A DNA stretch of 5,132 nucleotides from Nitrospirae bacterium GWC2_56_14 (GTDB lineage: Bacteria; Nitrospirota; UBA9217), in contig MHDY01000121.1 in NCBI GenBank assembly GCA_001803705.1, positions 1 to 5,132 of the forward strand, given 5' to 3'. The first letter of the stretch is position 1, and every line of letters starts with the position of its first letter. The position numbers were made by a program, and so were the translations under genes. This document shows positions 4,379 to 5,132 of this stretch, one piece after another. Under the pieces are notes generated by a model. It did not search any database, was not told the DNA's origin, and saw nothing but the letters and a program-made list of their open reading frames with translations.

Positions 4379-4975
4379 ATGACAGGTCTTAATACGAAAC
4401 GTTTTACCTTGTGGCAAATCGTGGTGCTTTTGATCATCGCTTTTTCTGTCACTGGTCTAGTTGCCTATGCTTCCGTGTCTGTGCCAAATACATTTACAGC
4501 AGGCACGACAATTAGTGCGGGTCAAATGAATCAGAACTTTTCCGCCCTCGCGTCCGTTATGCCGGCAGTCAAGTCAGTAACTATCAGCAATATGCTCGTA
4601 TCCATGCCTGCCGCGACAAACAGCGGTGTAATGACAGATGTAGTCACACTTTCAGTTAATGCTCCTGCAGATGGGAATATGTATTTGACTGCCACGGTGT
4701 ATGCATCTCTCGTTGGCGTTCCCTGTACCGGAGGAGACTTGACCACGCGTGGGCCGAACTTACAGATACTAGAGTCATCAAACGGCAATTTCTTTAATAC
4801 AAGCATTCGCGGGTCCAGCGAAACCGCAGGAACATTCACCTTCCATACGGTCTACCCCGCTGTCGCGGGTCCTCATGACTATACGCTCAGCGCATCATAC
4901 TCTCTCTGCTCGGGCGATGGCCTTATGCTGAATAATGTTCGCCTGACCGGCATGTTCATTCCCAATACCATGTAG
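4379..4975 (+). CDS. Exported or membrane-anchored beta-rich surface protein, function unknown
   Basis: A 198-residue protein whose ATG at 4379 follows AGGAG (4366-4370) with eight-base spacing. Residues 12-30 form one hydrophobic segment, and AYA-S at 29-32 is a possible signal peptidase I site, so it is either secreted or held by an N-terminal helix. Just after, VPNTFTAGTTISAGQMNQNFSAL (35-57, written as two blocks: VPNTFTAGTTIS and AGQMNQNFSAL) resembles the short vPxTFxaGtxIsAxxvNxNFxaL motif seen near the start of many phage tail-fibre-like and bacterial surface proteins. The rest is Ser/Thr/Val-rich and beta-like, with two cysteines (C116 and C177) that could form a disulfide outside the cytoplasm. 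No catalytic motif is visible. Its pairing with the small lipoprotein suggests a shared envelope or surface role. Codon use appears less GC-biased than in the ABC-F gene. Confidence 0.8.
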   Translation: MTGLNTKRFTLWQIVVLLIIAFSVTGLVAYASVSVPNTFTAGTTISAGQMNQNFSALASVMPAVKSVTISNMLVSMPAATNSGVMTDVVTLSVNAPADGNMYLTATVYASLVGVPCTGGDLTTRGPNLQILESSNGNFFNTSIRGSSETAGTFTFHTVYPAVAGPHDYTLSASYSLCSGDGLMLNNVRLTGMFIPNTM

Positions 4976-5132
4976 TCGCGTCCGAGTGCCTACGTCGCAT
5001 TACGTTGTGGTTGACAACCTCGCAATCGGTAGATCGGATAGAGAAGAGTGCAACTCGACGCCTAATCTCGACTTCGCCGAGAGGGTCGCTGAAAATCGCG
5101 CCCCTCACGCCTGCGTTTTGAACTAACCTGTC
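4976..5132. other. Right-end stretch without a supported gene
   Basis: These 157 bases have no convincing reading frame. They contain an 11-base palindrome GGTTGACAACC (5009-5019) and a weak hairpin TCTCG/CGAGA near 5067-5083, but no U-run to make either a clear terminator for the surface-protein gene. A TTGACA at 5011-5016 lacks a good -10 at the right distance. It may be the upstream region of a gene beyond the window. Confidence 0.5.

Noticed and set aside
5011..5039. Promoter beginning with TTGACA near the right edge
   Set aside because: At 17 bases only TCGGAT is available as a -10 (three of six), and no gene start is visible downstream in the window.

Overview
The window is a piece of a GC-rich Gram-negative chromosome. 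Two lipoprotein signal peptides, a Uup-type ABC-F ATPase and three palindromic intergenic repeats support that reading. The repeat style (heptad GGCTGAA units, a CCTCTCCCC/GGGGAGAGG hairpin, and a CGTCATCCCCGAA...GGATCCAG element) is familiar from Nitrospirota and the former Deltaproteobacteria. That placement rests on memory of such repeats and is weak.

Layout. (1) Bases 3-629 (+) hold the 3' part of a spermidine-synthase-like class I methyltransferase-fold protein that runs in from the left edge. (2) Bases 640-751 are an inverted repeat lying between convergent genes. (3) Bases 746-1374 (-) are a two-gene unit: a small lipoprotein followed by a BFD-like [2Fe-2S] protein. The two overlap by GTGA, so the second gene is best started at 949 and not at the longer GTG at 985. 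(4) Bases 1375-1692 separate divergent genes. They hold a candidate promoter for the minus unit, a 48-base palindrome, and a candidate promoter whose -10 element runs into a perfect TTGTGC/GCACAA palindrome. (5) Bases 1693-3594 (+) encode a complete 633-residue Uup-like ABC-F ATPase. (6) Bases 3641-3721 are a composite palindromic repeat, directly followed at 3722-3837 by the decayed C-terminus of a TauE/SafE-type transporter in two frames. (7) Bases 3883-4975 form a self-contained, apparently less GC-rich unit. It has a perfect-consensus sigma70 promoter, a leader of about 260 bases with competing hairpins, a possible 16-codon leader peptide overlapping the next start by ATGA, a 58-residue lipoprotein ending in tryptophan-spaced pentads, and a 198-residue exported or membrane-anchored surface protein. 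(8) Bases 4976-5132 contain no gene I can support.

The left and middle genes look like ordinary chromosomal genes with no evident shared pathway. The right-hand unit is the most accessory-looking part: a strong promoter, a long structured leader, and two small envelope proteins of unknown role, next to a repeat and a gene remnant. That is where an undescribed regulatory or surface system is most plausible, though the sequence alone does not prove one.
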